The notes beneath the pieces were generated by a model, which had not been told where the DNA came from, did no database searches, and saw only the letters and a list, made by a program, of their open reading frames with translations. From NCBI RefSeq assembly GCF_003584565.2, contig NZ_CP031010.1, forward strand, positions 744,001 through 808,000: DNA of 64,000 nt. The letters are read 5' to 3'. This stretch comes from Alteromonas sp. RKMC-009. Its GTDB lineage: Bacteria; Pseudomonadota; Gammaproteobacteria; Enterobacterales; Alteromonadaceae. Below, piece by piece: positions 43,194-52,804 of this stretch. The translations under genes were made by a program, and so were the position numbers. How positions within the stretch are numbered: position 1 is the stretch's first letter; each line of letters opens with the position of its first letter.

Positions 43194-44176
43194 TTTCTGA
43201 TGAACTGATTAGTATGCACTGGCAACAGGATCTTTTGAGTTCTGTTGAGGTGGGCATAGTGGTAATGGACAAAGATTTCACCATCGAAGTGTGGAATCAG
43301 TTTATGGAGAATCACGCCGATCTGCGGCCGGGTCAGGTTAGCGGTAAAAAGCTTTTTTCTTTGTTTGATGAGATAGATGAACAGTGGCTCAGAAGTAAAG
43401 CTGACCCGGTTTTCAATCTGAAGACCCCTGTCTTTATTATCTGGGAGCAGCGTCCGTATTTGTTCCGCTTCAGCACGAGCCGGCCTATTACATCTGATGC
43501 CCTTTACATGTTCCAGAACGTGACCATGTTTCCGCTTTCTTCACCGGATGGCACGGTAAACAAGCTGTGTATGCTGGTGTATGACGTAACAGATCAGGCA
43601 TTGAGTAAGCTTCGGGTAGAGCGTCTGAATGACGAATTACAGCATATGAGCCGGGTGGACGGGTTGACCGGTTTATTCAACCGTCGCTACTGGCAGGAGC
43701 GGTTTGATAGTCTGTTTAAGTTGTCTCAGCGCCGTGAAACTGTATCGACAGCCTGTATGCTGGATATTGACCACTTCAAAAAAATCAATGATACCTACGG
43801 GCACCAGGCCGGTGATCTGGTGATAAAAACGCTGGCCAGAGTTATCCAGAAAAGTATCCGTGAAACCGATCTGGCCGGTCGTTACGGCGGGGAGGAGTTT
43901 GCGGTGATCCTGGTGGATTCAACTGCATCAAACGCGCTTAAGGTTGCTGAGCGCATCCGCCGGCTGGCGGAAGCCATGGTGATTGATCATGAAGGGCATC
44001 AAATCTGCTTCACAGTCAGTATCGGCCTCAGTGAATTCCGCAAACCGGTCAATTCTTCTATGGCATGGCTGGAAGAAGCCGACCAGGCGTTATATATGTC
44101 TAAGAATAGTGGCCGTAACCGGGTATCTGTATGGCATCACGAAAACGAAGAGCAAATAGGGCAGTTGCAGGGTTAA
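43190..44176 (+). CDS. PAS-GGDEF diguanylate cyclase
   Basis: 328 residues. A PAS-like N-terminal domain (about 10-135) is followed by a short linker helix and a GGDEF domain (about 155-315). The active site is RYGGEEF (231-237), with DIDHFKKINDTYGHQAGD upstream. The inhibitory I-site RETD (224-227) stands at the right five-residue distance, so it should make c-di-GMP and be product-inhibited. There is no membrane segment. It is translationally coupled to the REC-CheX gene, so the two likely form one pathway. Its stop codon shares TTAA with that of the convergent kinase gene. Confidence 0.95.
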   Translation: MISDELISMHWQQDLLSSVEVGIVVMDKDFTIEVWNQFMENHADLRPGQVSGKKLFSLFDEIDEQWLRSKADPVFNLKTPVFIIWEQRPYLFRFSTSRPITSDALYMFQNVTMFPLSSPDGTVNKLCMLVYDVTDQALSKLRVERLNDELQHMSRVDGLTGLFNRRYWQERFDSLFKLSQRRETVSTACMLDIDHFKKINDTYGHQAGDLVIKTLARVIQKSIRETDLAGRYGGEEFAVILVDSTASNALKVAERIRRLAEAMVIDHEGHQICFTVSIGLSEFRKPVNSSMAWLEEADQALYMSKNSGRNRVSVWHHENEEQIGQLQG

Positions 44177-46359
44177 GACACCGCCAGCAGCAGCTTCATG
44201 GTATTTTTCAGTTCCTGATAGGCAACCGGCTTCACCAGATGGTAACGCATACCTACTTCCATTGAGCGTTGTTTATCGCTTTCATAAGCACTGGCCGTAA
44301 CGGCCACCAGATGGGATTTGCAGCCACGTTCTTTGAGTATTGTTGCTACTTCAAAGCCGCTCATATCCGGCAAATTGAGATCCAGTAAAATAATACTGAA
44401 CTCTTCCTCGCCGGCTCTCGACAGTGCGCTCTCACCGTCCTCTGCAAGGGTAACGTCATAGCCCAGGTTTTCCACCATATCCCGCAGGATCTCAGCATTA
44501 ATAGGCTCGTCCTCGACGATAAGCACACTGACTTTGTCTGACTGACTGAAAGATTTGCCTTTATTGAGACTCAGATGGTGAATGGAGTCGATAAAACGGT
44601 TCCTGTCGATGGGTTTAACAAACACCTGCCAGGCCGGAATGTTGGAGTTGGCAATGATATTGGCAATTTGCGGCGCAGCCGAAACCATAATGACCGGAGG
44701 CATCCGCTCACCCAGCATAGCTTGCAGATAATTGGCTAATTCAGCGCCATTGATCCCCGGCATGTAATAGTCGGTGATGATGCCATCATAGGTTTTCAGT
44801 TTATCCTGATTGGCCAGTAGATCTGCGCCCGAGAGATAGGTGTCAACGTGATAGCCTTCACTCTCAATCATGTGAGATAAGTGAATGCGGGTGATTTCCT
44901 GATCATCAACAACAGCAAATTTTGAGGACGATACAGGCTTTTTCGCCTCGCGGGTATCTCCTTTGGCTGCGTTGAGCGGTACATTCAACGTAAACTCCGA
45001 CCCGTTATGAAGTGCGCTGGTAACCGTGATAGTGCCGCCCGCCTGTTCCACCAAAGTGCGGGATGCATATAATCCCACGCCAGCTCCGCTGTATAACCTT
45101 GAATTGCCGTGAGCCTTGTAGAAGCGCTGAAATATATTATGCAGGTCGCTTTCGGGGATGCCGATGCCGGTATCAACCACACGAATCGTCAACAGCAGCT
45201 TTCCGTCACTGACAGACAGACGGTTGTATACTGATACTGAGCCTTCAGGAGTGAATTTAACCGCATTATCCAGAATATTTTTGAGTGCTTTAATCAGACT
45301 GGATGAGTTTCCGTTCACATAGTGGGGCAGAGTACTCTCGTTCTTTACCTGATAATGCAGGTTTTTTTGCTGGCAATTGTAAGCAAACTGGCTGAGCGCA
45401 TCGTCCAGTAACCGGATGAGGTCAAAATCTTCATTTACAAACACCTCATCAATTTGTTTCGACTGCATGCTATCCACCAGGTTGCTTGTCAGCATAAGCA
45501 GGCGATAGCAGCTTTGTTCTGCTTTCTGAATCAACTGACCCTGTCTGGATTGCATGTTTGGCATAAGCTCTAACGCACCGATAATGGCTGAAATCGGCGA
45601 ACGGAATTCATGACTCATACTGGCCAAAAACTCTTCCTTGGTGGATACCACCTTATTCGTTTGTTCACGTTCGAATTCCACATCCCGCTTCGCTTCCTGA
45701 ACCAGATTAAATTGCTCCAGCACCAGATTTTTCAACGGTCTGAAGAGCAACAACACAGTGAGCAAAGACAAGCCCAGAGTGATGAACCAGATTCCCAGTA
45801 ACATCCACTGGTTAAATCTCAACTCAGCAGAGAGTTGCTGTTCAAAAAGCAGTACCGCATGGTCGAGATCTTCCAGCAGCTCAGTGGCTTCAGAAAGGCT
45901 GACCGGAGACGCAGAGGTCAGAGCAGAATCCGGCATACTGGCAAGTTCCAGAGCCCGGTCAGCATACTCAAGGGCATGGGAATCAAGGTCACTTTCTTTC
46001 GAGAAATAAAGTGTTTCCAGGGCACCGGATAAGGGGGTGAACAAGCCGTTCAGAGATTGTCTGGCAACCAGTACCTCATGGCTTCTGGCAAACTCCCGTG
46101 TCCGGTCAACAAGCTCCGACTTGAGTGATACTCTGCGGGCGCGGTCATCTTCAGACACAAGCAGGTTCTGCAGAAATGCAATGCGCTGAGACAACATGCG
46201 CTGCTTTCCTGCAATATTGATTATCTGAGGTTGTATTTGGGTCGAAACGAGATACTGCTGAGTCCATGCAAAGTACACTGTGAGTAACAGTGCAATAGCA
46301 CTTAGTGCAACAAGGTAAGTTCGCCTGATTTTCCCTTTTAAATCTTCAATGGTCAGCAT
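44173..46359 (-). CDS. PilJ-sensor hybrid histidine kinase with two receivers
   Basis: 728 residues. TM1 is at 15-33. The periplasmic PilJ-type sensor begins with IINIAGKQRMLSQRIAFL (47-64), a motif shared with NarX-type P-boxes. TM2 is at 187-206. The HisKA phosphorylated His250 lies in SMSHEFRSPIS, followed by HATPase_c (NILDNAVKFTP, DTGIGIP, GAGVGL). Receiver 1 (about 475-595) has an acceptor Asp in TDYYMPGING, and receiver 2 (about 610-728) in LLDLNLPDMSG. No Hpt domain is present, so a phosphotransfer partner must lie elsewhere unless the neighbouring REC-CheX protein is the target. It overlaps the GGDEF gene tail to tail by 4 bp. Confidence 0.94.
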   Translation of the reverse strand: MLTIEDLKGKIRRTYLVALSAIALLLTVYFAWTQQYLVSTQIQPQIINIAGKQRMLSQRIAFLQNLLVSEDDRARRVSLKSELVDRTREFARSHEVLVARQSLNGLFTPLSGALETLYFSKESDLDSHALEYADRALELASMPDSALTSASPVSLSEATELLEDLDHAVLLFEQQLSAELRFNQWMLLGIWFITLGLSLLTVLLLFRPLKNLVLEQFNLVQEAKRDVEFEREQTNKVVSTKEEFLASMSHEFRSPISAIIGALELMPNMQSRQGQLIQKAEQSCYRLLMLTSNLVDSMQSKQIDEVFVNEDFDLIRLLDDALSQFAYNCQQKNLHYQVKNESTLPHYVNGNSSSLIKALKNILDNAVKFTPEGSVSVYNRLSVSDGKLLLTIRVVDTGIGIPESDLHNIFQRFYKAHGNSRLYSGAGVGLYASRTLVEQAGGTITVTSALHNGSEFTLNVPLNAAKGDTREAKKPVSSSKFAVVDDQEITRIHLSHMIESEGYHVDTYLSGADLLANQDKLKTYDGIITDYYMPGINGAELANYLQAMLGERMPPVIMVSAAPQIANIIANSNIPAWQVFVKPIDRNRFIDSIHHLSLNKGKSFSQSDKVSVLIVEDEPINAEILRDMVENLGYDVTLAEDGESALSRAGEEEFSIILLDLNLPDMSGFEVATILKERGCKSHLVAVTASAYESDKQRSMEVGMRYHLVKPVAYQELKNTMKLLLAVS

Positions 46360-46426
46360 GAATGAAGGTACGTGTTGATGTTTATAAAGCGTAGTTGTTA
46401 AATTTCAAATTACCAGTAATCCGGCA

Positions 46427-47767
46427 TTATTGTGCCTGCTGTTCTGCTTTCACAATGTGGGGTTTAATCGCCCGCAAAAACAATAAACTGGGTATCACCA
46501 TCAAGGCGGTAATGATGAAAAAGGTCGACCAGTCGCCGTCCAGCTTATCCACTATGTAACCACTGCCTGATGCCAGCAGGTTTTTCCCTGCCACACTTAA
46601 CGACGCCATTAACGCGTACTGGGAGGCTGAAAAGGTGCGGTTACACATCAGCGAAATGAATGCGACCATGGCAACGGTACTCCAGGCTGCTGTGAAACCG
46701 TCGACGATAATCGTCAGAGCAAATAAGGTTTTATCCGGCCCCACCCAGGCCATCAGTGAAAACATCAGGTTGCTGGCTGCCATGGCAATACCGGCAATAA
46801 ACAACCCGCGATAGATGCCGTAGCGGATGGTTACCATACCGCCAATGACAGAAAACAAAATGGTCACCCACCAGTTCAGCAGTTTGGAATATCCGCCAAT
46901 TTCACTTTTACTGAATCCCAGCTCAATGTAGAACTGAAGACTCATGCGACCCAGAAAGGCTTCACCGATTTTAAACAGGAAGATAAAGAGCAATAGTGAT
47001 AATGCCAGCCGCGTTCCGTTACGGGTAAAAAATTCGCGGAATGGCTCTGCCAGAGTAACAAAAAACCACGCGCCGGCTTTCTGCACAAAGCCTGCACTTT
47101 GCGGATCAGCGCCCAGGGCCTTCTGATAATATTCTGTTGCAGCTTTGAGCTGTGCTGCACGGTCTGTAACCGGCTCCTGTGCAAACAGGGTGAATATCAT
47201 AATGGTGCCCATTACGCCGGCCAGCAATAAATAGATGTCATTCCAGGCCCAGCCTGTCCAGTCGGCAATGAAGAAAGGCAGTGCGCCCAGACCGCCGTAA
47301 CCAGTCCACCAACCGGCGGTAGCCATAGATGAGCCTGCAGCCAGTTTCTCTCTTTCATCATCGTTAATAATATCGATCCGGTAAGCATCAATCGCGATAT
47401 CCTGAGTAGCGGAACACAAAGCGATACTGAGACCGAAAAGGGCAACGTAGAATAATGAGTGACTGGCGTCCAGCATGCTCATCATCACACAGCAGGCTAC
47501 GATGATACCCTGCATCAGAAAAATCCAGCCTTTGCGCTGACCTAGCAAGGGCAGACGGATACGATCCAGAAGGGGGGACCAGAGAAAATTTATCGCATAA
47601 ACCGCAAATATACTGCCGAATAAGCTGATATCTGTACGGGATAAACCTTCATCTTTTAGCCAGGCAGTCATGACAGAACTGATCATGACCCAGGGAAAAC
47701 CACTGGCAATACCGAATACGAAAATACTGAAGAGCCGCCGGTCAGCAAAGGACTGGATAAAACGCAT
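46427..47767 (-). CDS. ampG: AmpG-like muropeptide permease (MFS)
   Basis: 446 residues with about 12 hydrophobic segments. The start (FASGFPWVMISSVMTAWLKDEG) and the AIDAYRIDI stretch near 125-133 are typical of AmpG-type MFS proteins. AmpG imports GlcNAc-anhydroMurNAc peptides released by lytic transglycosylases such as Slt (8763-10793), for cell-wall recycling and beta-lactamase signalling. Other AmpG-like transporters with different cargo exist, so the substrate is likely but not certain. Confidence 0.88.
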   Translation of the reverse strand: MRFIQSFADRRLFSIFVFGIASGFPWVMISSVMTAWLKDEGLSRTDISLFGSIFAVYAINFLWSPLLDRIRLPLLGQRKGWIFLMQGIIVACCVMMSMLDASHSLFYVALFGLSIALCSATQDIAIDAYRIDIINDDEREKLAAGSSMATAGWWTGYGGLGALPFFIADWTGWAWNDIYLLLAGVMGTIMIFTLFAQEPVTDRAAQLKAATEYYQKALGADPQSAGFVQKAGAWFFVTLAEPFREFFTRNGTRLALSLLLFIFLFKIGEAFLGRMSLQFYIELGFSKSEIGGYSKLLNWWVTILFSVIGGMVTIRYGIYRGLFIAGIAMAASNLMFSLMAWVGPDKTLFALTIIVDGFTAAWSTVAMVAFISLMCNRTFSASQYALMASLSVAGKNLLASGSGYIVDKLDGDWSTFFIITALMVIPSLLFLRAIKPHIVKAEQQAQ

Positions 47768-47855
47768 AAGAAAACTTACCGGTCAGTAACCAAAAGAGTA
47801 TTTGATCATGTAACGGGAGGAAACACAACCGCCGTAAACAATTGTGAAAGGTCGT

Positions 47856-48176
47856 TCAGGGACGGATGCCTACGCAGTCGAGAGGACAGGTACCTTTGCC
47901 TTCCAGAAAAGCGGTGCAGGTGGTCAGTTCTTCTACCAGAAAAGGGTCGTATTTGAGTTTTTCTTCAGACCAGAAGTGAAGTTGATGCAGTACATGCCAG
48001 AATACACGTTCTCTTTGAGTGTATGGCTGATCGAGGTCGTAATGAACCAGGCTCCATTCTTCCATAGTGTCCCAGAAGAATATTTCTACCTCAGAATGTG
48101 GTATTTCGTCTTGCCAAAAACCGCGAAGATAAAAGCATAGCTGCGCGGCCTTGGTATCAACAAATGACAAAAGCAT
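47856..48176 (-). CDS. Conserved-looking cytoplasmic protein, 106 residues, unknown
   Basis: No signal peptide or membrane helix. It is rich in aromatic and acidic residues (LRGFWQDEIPHSEVEIFFWD, YTQRERVFWHVLHQLHFWSE) and has three cysteines, two of them close together (TCTAFLEGKGTCPLDC) near the C terminus, which could be a metal or redox site. It lies 88 bp upstream of ampG on the same strand. The Shine-Dalgarno sequence is weak. I believe it is real, because the composition is protein-like and the opposite strand reads poorly, but I cannot name a family. Confidence 0.65.
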   Translation of the reverse strand: MLLSFVDTKAAQLCFYLRGFWQDEIPHSEVEIFFWDTMEEWSLVHYDLDQPYTQRERVFWHVLHQLHFWSEEKLKYDPFLVEELTTCTAFLEGKGTCPLDCVGIRP

Positions 48177-48312
48177 AGTCGGCGCTGCCTGATACCCAAA
48201 TGATTAGTTAGTATAGTCGTTAACCGGGTATTTTGTGTGATTTGTAAACAAAAGTAAACAGGCTTTTGATTTCCTTGTAAAAAATCACCATTGACTTCCG
48301 CTTGCCGGTTCT

Positions 48313-49194
48313 TTACCAGCCCAGGTAATTTACCCAGCCATAAATTTCTTTGCTGAGGCTGTTACTGAACGCCGAGTTTCCGAACGTGCTGGCGAGATTT
48401 ACTGATGCACCTAACTGCTTCTGCCGGTAGTGAAGTTTTAGCGCTTTCGTGGCGTCTGTCCGGCGGATAGCAGGGGCTCCGGCAGTCCAGGGAGTCGATC
48501 CCGGCAGCTGTAAATCAAGTACCGGAAACAATGTACTGGCAAGTTGCTCTGATATATTTTGCTGCAGGCCGCTCTGGGGCCAGTAGGGACTTATCACCAC
48601 GAGACCATCAGGCGGGGGCACATTATCGGTAACGGCCAGGGAAAGAAATTGCGCTGCGCCCATTCCCTGACTGATCACCAGTCTGAAACCCGGTACATCA
48701 TCCACACTGCGAAAGACTGCACCGGCTATCAAAGCCATCATCGTCTGGCTCGTACCGGCATCGGCTACCGGTGAACCCGCCCAGGCCCTGGGATGCATCA
48801 GTGCACTCAGCGTATCACTATTGCTTTGCACTTCATCATTTCCGGTGCTGTCCGCAGGGGAAGCTGTTTCCGTAACAGGGGTTGTAGCCGGCGGATTTAA
48901 ACTTACCGGAGACGGTACAATACGGGTGTGCCAGCCCCACTGATTAAGTCTGGCAGCCAGTTGCTGTGCATTTTGTAAAGTCAGGCCCTGGTAGCCTGTA
49001 TCCATAAAAATAATCGCTACACCGCGACTGAGGGTGGTGGTGGGCTGCGCGGAGAAAACCGGAATGTCTTCTTCACCGGCGAGTACGGTTTCGTACTCAG
49101 ACGGCAAATACTGCTGACGAATATCGTCTGCAAGTATGCCGGCCCGTGTACTGCCGGTCAGCAATAAAAGAACACACACTATAGAGCGGAACAC
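48313..49194 (-). CDS. Exported alpha/beta-hydrolase-like protein (DUF3530 type)
   Basis: 293 residues from a GTG with CGGAG 6 nt upstream; a TTG six codons earlier is open but lacks such a site. The signal peptide MFRSIVCVLLLLTGSTRAG is clear. The fold resembles alpha/beta hydrolases of the DUF3530 group: LNQWGWHTRIVPSPVS after the first strand, SQGMGAAQFL at the place of the nucleophile elbow, and LVVISPYW. The elbow reads S-x-G-x-G rather than G-x-S-x-G, so classical esterase activity is doubtful. A Ser/Thr/Pro-rich low-complexity loop lies at about 100-125. Periplasmic, function unknown. Confidence 0.75.
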   Translation of the reverse strand: MFRSIVCVLLLLTGSTRAGILADDIRQQYLPSEYETVLAGEEDIPVFSAQPTTTLSRGVAIIFMDTGYQGLTLQNAQQLAARLNQWGWHTRIVPSPVSLNPPATTPVTETASPADSTGNDEVQSNSDTLSALMHPRAWAGSPVADAGTSQTMMALIAGAVFRSVDDVPGFRLVISQGMGAAQFLSLAVTDNVPPPDGLVVISPYWPQSGLQQNISEQLASTLFPVLDLQLPGSTPWTAGAPAIRRTDATKALKLHYRQKQLGASVNLASTFGNSAFSNSLSKEIYGWVNYLGW

Positions 49195-49250
49195 TGGGAC
49201 TCCGGTTAACAAATCTGGCTAAACAGGTTATCGGCAGTGCAAAGCAAAAC

Positions 49251-49982
49251 TTAATCCGGGTTGATGTCGTCCGACCCCGGAAGTGGCAGCGTGTCAGGTT
49301 GATAGTCCATGAATGGCACATCGCTGGTAAACCGTTTCCATTCTCCCGAAGAAGGATGTTGCAGGATCAGCGTTTCGGCATGGAGCTGAAGGCGGGGAGC
49401 CTTCGCTCTGGCCTCATCATGAGCATATAACCTGTCACCCAGGATGGGATGACCCAGTGACAGCATGTGCACCCGCAATTGATGAGAGCGGCCGGTGACC
49501 GGCAGCAGCTCAACCCAGGTTTCTCCGTCAAGACGTCTGATAACACGGTAATGTGTTAGTGAGGGCTTACCATTCTCAAAGTCTACTTTCTGTTTGGGGC
49601 GGTTAGGCCAGTCCACAATCAGTGGCAGGGTAATAATTCCTTCATCATCCGCCACTGTGCCATCGACCCTGGCGTAGTAACGCTTTTTCGTCAGCCTGTC
49701 CTGAAACTGCTTTGAGAGCCGGCGGTGAGCCTCTTTATTAAGTGCCATTACCATAATGCCGGAGGTTGCCATATCCAGCCGGTGAACCACGGTGGCAGAA
49801 GGCAGCACTTTTTGCACGCGGCTGATAAGCGCATCTTTGTGGGCGGGCTGGATACCCGTCACACTTAACAGGCCACTTTGTTTATTTGCCACCACAATGT
49901 CATTGTCGTAATACACCAGTGACAAATAAGGTGACATGGGTGGATTGTAAATAAACGGCTTTTTACCGGCAGGCATACTCAC
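49251..49982 (-). CDS. rluA: RluA, dual 23S rRNA (U746) / tRNA (U32) pseudouridine synthase
   Basis: 243 residues. The catalytic Asp lies in HRLDMATSG, with WPNRPKQKVDFENGKP and PVTGRSHQLRVHMLSLGHPILGDRLY as further marks. There is no S4 domain, which fits RluA itself rather than RluC or RluD. It modifies U746 of 23S rRNA and U32 of some tRNAs. Its GTG start overlaps the rapA stop by 4 bp (GTGA), and rapA-rluA adjacency is conserved in enterics. Confidence 0.95.
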   Translation of the reverse strand: MSMPAGKKPFIYNPPMSPYLSLVYYDNDIVVANKQSGLLSVTGIQPAHKDALISRVQKVLPSATVVHRLDMATSGIMVMALNKEAHRRLSKQFQDRLTKKRYYARVDGTVADDEGIITLPLIVDWPNRPKQKVDFENGKPSLTHYRVIRRLDGETWVELLPVTGRSHQLRVHMLSLGHPILGDRLYAHDEARAKAPRLQLHAETLILQHPSSGEWKRFTSDVPFMDYQPDTLPLPGSDDINPD

Positions 49983-52804
49983 GGATTATTCACCACGATA
50001 CGCAGCCCTTCCAGTTGAACTGATGCAGACTGCAGCGCGGCGGTTAAGCCCGTCAGCTGGGTCTCAATAAATTCGATTTCACTGTCCCGTATTGACGGAT
50101 TCTGTGCCTGTAAATCCCGTAAGCGGCGGGCTTCTGCGCTAAGGGTTGCCTGCATGGTTTCAATGGCATCATGCTGAATTTGGTTCGCTTGTTGCTGAGC
50201 CGCTGCGGTGGCTTTTTCAATGTGCAGTGTCAGCGCTTGTTGCAATGCCTGAATCAGTTGCTGAACAATTTTTCTGCCGGCTTTACGGGGGGCATCAAAG
50301 ACCAGGTTTACCGGTTTACCGTGGCCGTCGGTACAAATGCGCAGCGGTGTTGCCGGCAGGAAGCGGCCCGGTTGCAACTGGCGATCTGCATTTGCCTGAA
50401 GTACAAACAGTGACTCCAGCCAGAATGCCCCTTTCGGCAAACCTTTATCAGCGATAAACCCGACACTGGCTTTACCCAGTACATCAGTTAATACCATATC
50501 GATGGCATTGTGGACCAGCGGATGGTCCCAGCTTAAAAAGTGCACATGCTCAAGCGTGGTGGCAACGCGGCGGCGATAGGTGACTGTCATACCTTCAGGA
50601 TCCAGACCCGGAAGGTGGTTAACCATCGATTCTGACGGGGTCAGAATGAAACAGTCATTACCTTTCTCTTCCTGATTAACGCCAAGGGCATCAAACAGGC
50701 GGCCCATGAAGCGGGACAGCTCAACAGATGCATCCTGCTCAACAATTTCTTCGAGCAGCCCGTCTACCTTACCTTCCCCTGACGCATTCAATTCCAGCAG
50801 ACGATCGCGGCCGGCATCCAGTTTGGCTTTCAGTGTGTCATTCAGGGCTTTACTGGTGGTAACCAGTTCAGAAACCAGCGCTTCGTTTTCAGGGTCAAGA
50901 CAGGCTTCCACCAATTGCGCCTGCACTTCTTCGAATACACCTGAGCCGGTGGGGCAGGTATGTGAGAAAGCACCTAACCCATCACGATACCATTTCAACA
51001 GCACTTCCTGGGCAGACTGACTGATGTAAGGCACGTGGATTTGAATATCTTTTGTCTGGCCAATGCGGTCCAGACGACCGATACGCTGTTCCAGTAAGTC
51101 CGGTGTAAGCGGTAAATCAAACAGCACCAGATGATGGGCAAACTGGAAGTTACGGCCTTCGCTGCCAATTTCACTACACAGTAAGATCTGCGCCCCTTCT
51201 TCCGGGTCGGAGAAATAGTGGGCCGCTTTATCCCGCTCTACAATACTCATGCCTTCATGAAATACACTCTGGCGAATACCGCTGCGGGTTCTGATCACTT
51301 CACCCAGTTGCTGTGCGGTGCGTTTGTCGGCACAAATCAGCAGAACTTTGGCAGGGCGGACTGAGGGTAAAAACTCCAGTAGCCAGTCAACACGGGGGTC
51401 GTTATCGGTCCAGCTGTTAACCAGCGCGCTCTGGCGCTCCGGATATAACGCGTCGAAGAGTTCCCCGCCGCAGACGGCACTGTCGTACATTTCCGGCAGA
51501 GGTAACGGATAGCTGTTCAGCATTCTTACCGGGAAACCTTCAATACCGGCGCGACGGTTACGGAATAACAACCGGCCTGTGCCGTGTGTATCAATCAGCT
51601 GGCTGAGAATGGCTTTACGTGTGGCCGGTTCATCCATATCGCTGTAGCGGCCGGTTATCTCAGGCGCGAGAGACGTGAGTTTTTCTCTTGCGTCAGCAGA
51701 TAACGGCTCGTCTGTGAGTAACGGTGACACTGCCTCTGCCAGTGCACTGTACTGACTTTCTTCTTCAAGGAAGTGATTGTAATCATGGAACCTGGCAGGA
51801 TCTAACAGTCGCAGTCGGGCAAAGTGACTCTCATGTCCCAGCTGATCAGGGGTAGCTGTTAACAGCAGAACGCCGGCGGTGATTTCTGCCAGCGCCTCAA
51901 TGCGTTGATATTCTTCAGAAGGCGCATCTTTGGACCAGGCCAGATGATGGGCCTCGTCGACAACCAGTAAATCCCAGCCGGCATCAAGGGCTTGCTGGTG
52001 GCGTTTAGGATTGTCTTTTAAGAAACTGATACTGCACAGTACCAGCTGTTCGTTCTCAAACGGGTTCGTGCCCGACTCGTCCAGCGCATCGCAACGGCTT
52101 TCATCAAAAATAGCGAAGGCAAGATTTACCCGGCGCAGCATTTCAACCAGCCACTGATGGACCAGGGAATCCGGTACCACAATGAGTACCCGCTGGGCCC
52201 GGCCGGTTTTTAACTGGCGGTGAATAACCAGTGCGGCTTCAATGGTTTTACCCAATCCCACCTCATCGGCAAGCAATACCCGTGGTGCATGGCGGTTACC
52301 CACTTCAGAGGCAATATGTAACTGGTGAGGGATCAATTCAATCCGCGCACCAGACAAGCCAATCGTGCCTGATTTCAGGTACGCATGCTGGTGTTCCAGT
52401 GCTTTCTGGCGCAGTTCGAACCACTTTGGGGTATCGGTTTGAAAGTTAAATAAACGCTGCTCCGGCTGGTTCAGCCGGATGTGATGGTCGAGAAAGGTTT
52501 CCGGCAGTCGCGCCGTTTCTTTGGTGTCCTCACGCAATCCGTGATAAATCAGTACACCGTTGCTTTCTTCTACTTTTTGTATTTGTAAAGTCCAGCCTTC
52601 TTCGCTGGTAATGACGTCGCCTTCAGTAAAGATAAGACGGGTGAGAGGGGCGTTGTCCTTCGTGTAAATACGGCTGTCACCGGTTGCAGGAAAAAGTATC
52701 TCAACAGAACGAAAATCGACGCTGAGCACAGCCCCTAAACCTAATTCAGACTCAGTGTTACTCAACCAGCGCTGACCGGCTGAAAACGTATTTACAGAAC
52801 TCAT
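49979..52804 (-). CDS. rapA: RapA, Swi2/Snf2 ATPase that recycles RNA polymerase
   Basis: 941 residues when started at MSSVNTFSAGQRWL, which aligns with the E. coli start (FTLGQRWISDTESELGLG). N-terminal Tudor-like domains come first, then the Snf2 ATPase with ADEVGLGKTIEA (Walker A), VVDEAHHL (DEAH box) and LLTATP, and the second helicase lobe with GSEGRNFQFAHHLVLFDLP and RIGRLDRIGQ. It binds core RNA polymerase and frees it from stalled complexes. GGTGG lies before the ATG. It overlaps rluA. Confidence 0.97.
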   Translation of the reverse strand: MSSVNTFSAGQRWLSNTESELGLGAVLSVDFRSVEILFPATGDSRIYTKDNAPLTRLIFTEGDVITSEEGWTLQIQKVEESNGVLIYHGLREDTKETARLPETFLDHHIRLNQPEQRLFNFQTDTPKWFELRQKALEHQHAYLKSGTIGLSGARIELIPHQLHIASEVGNRHAPRVLLADEVGLGKTIEAALVIHRQLKTGRAQRVLIVVPDSLVHQWLVEMLRRVNLAFAIFDESRCDALDESGTNPFENEQLVLCSISFLKDNPKRHQQALDAGWDLLVVDEAHHLAWSKDAPSEEYQRIEALAEITAGVLLLTATPDQLGHESHFARLRLLDPARFHDYNHFLEEESQYSALAEAVSPLLTDEPLSADAREKLTSLAPEITGRYSDMDEPATRKAILSQLIDTHGTGRLLFRNRRAGIEGFPVRMLNSYPLPLPEMYDSAVCGGELFDALYPERQSALVNSWTDNDPRVDWLLEFLPSVRPAKVLLICADKRTAQQLGEVIRTRSGIRQSVFHEGMSIVERDKAAHYFSDPEEGAQILLCSEIGSEGRNFQFAHHLVLFDLPLTPDLLEQRIGRLDRIGQTKDIQIHVPYISQSAQEVLLKWYRDGLGAFSHTCPTGSGVFEEVQAQLVEACLDPENEALVSELVTTSKALNDTLKAKLDAGRDRLLELNASGEGKVDGLLEEIVEQDASVELSRFMGRLFDALGVNQEEKGNDCFILTPSESMVNHLPGLDPEGMTVTYRRRVATTLEHVHFLSWDHPLVHNAIDMVLTDVLGKASVGFIADKGLPKGAFWLESLFVLQANADRQLQPGRFLPATPLRICTDGHGKPVNLVFDAPRKAGRKIVQQLIQALQQALTLHIEKATAAAQQQANQIQHDAIETMQATLSAEARRLRDLQAQNPSIRDSEIEFIETQLTGLTAALQSASVQLEGLRIVVNNP

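Noticed and set aside
47844..48140. 98-codon reading frame on the + strand opposite the 106-residue protein
   Set aside because: No ribosome-binding site, and the minus-strand reading has the more natural protein composition.
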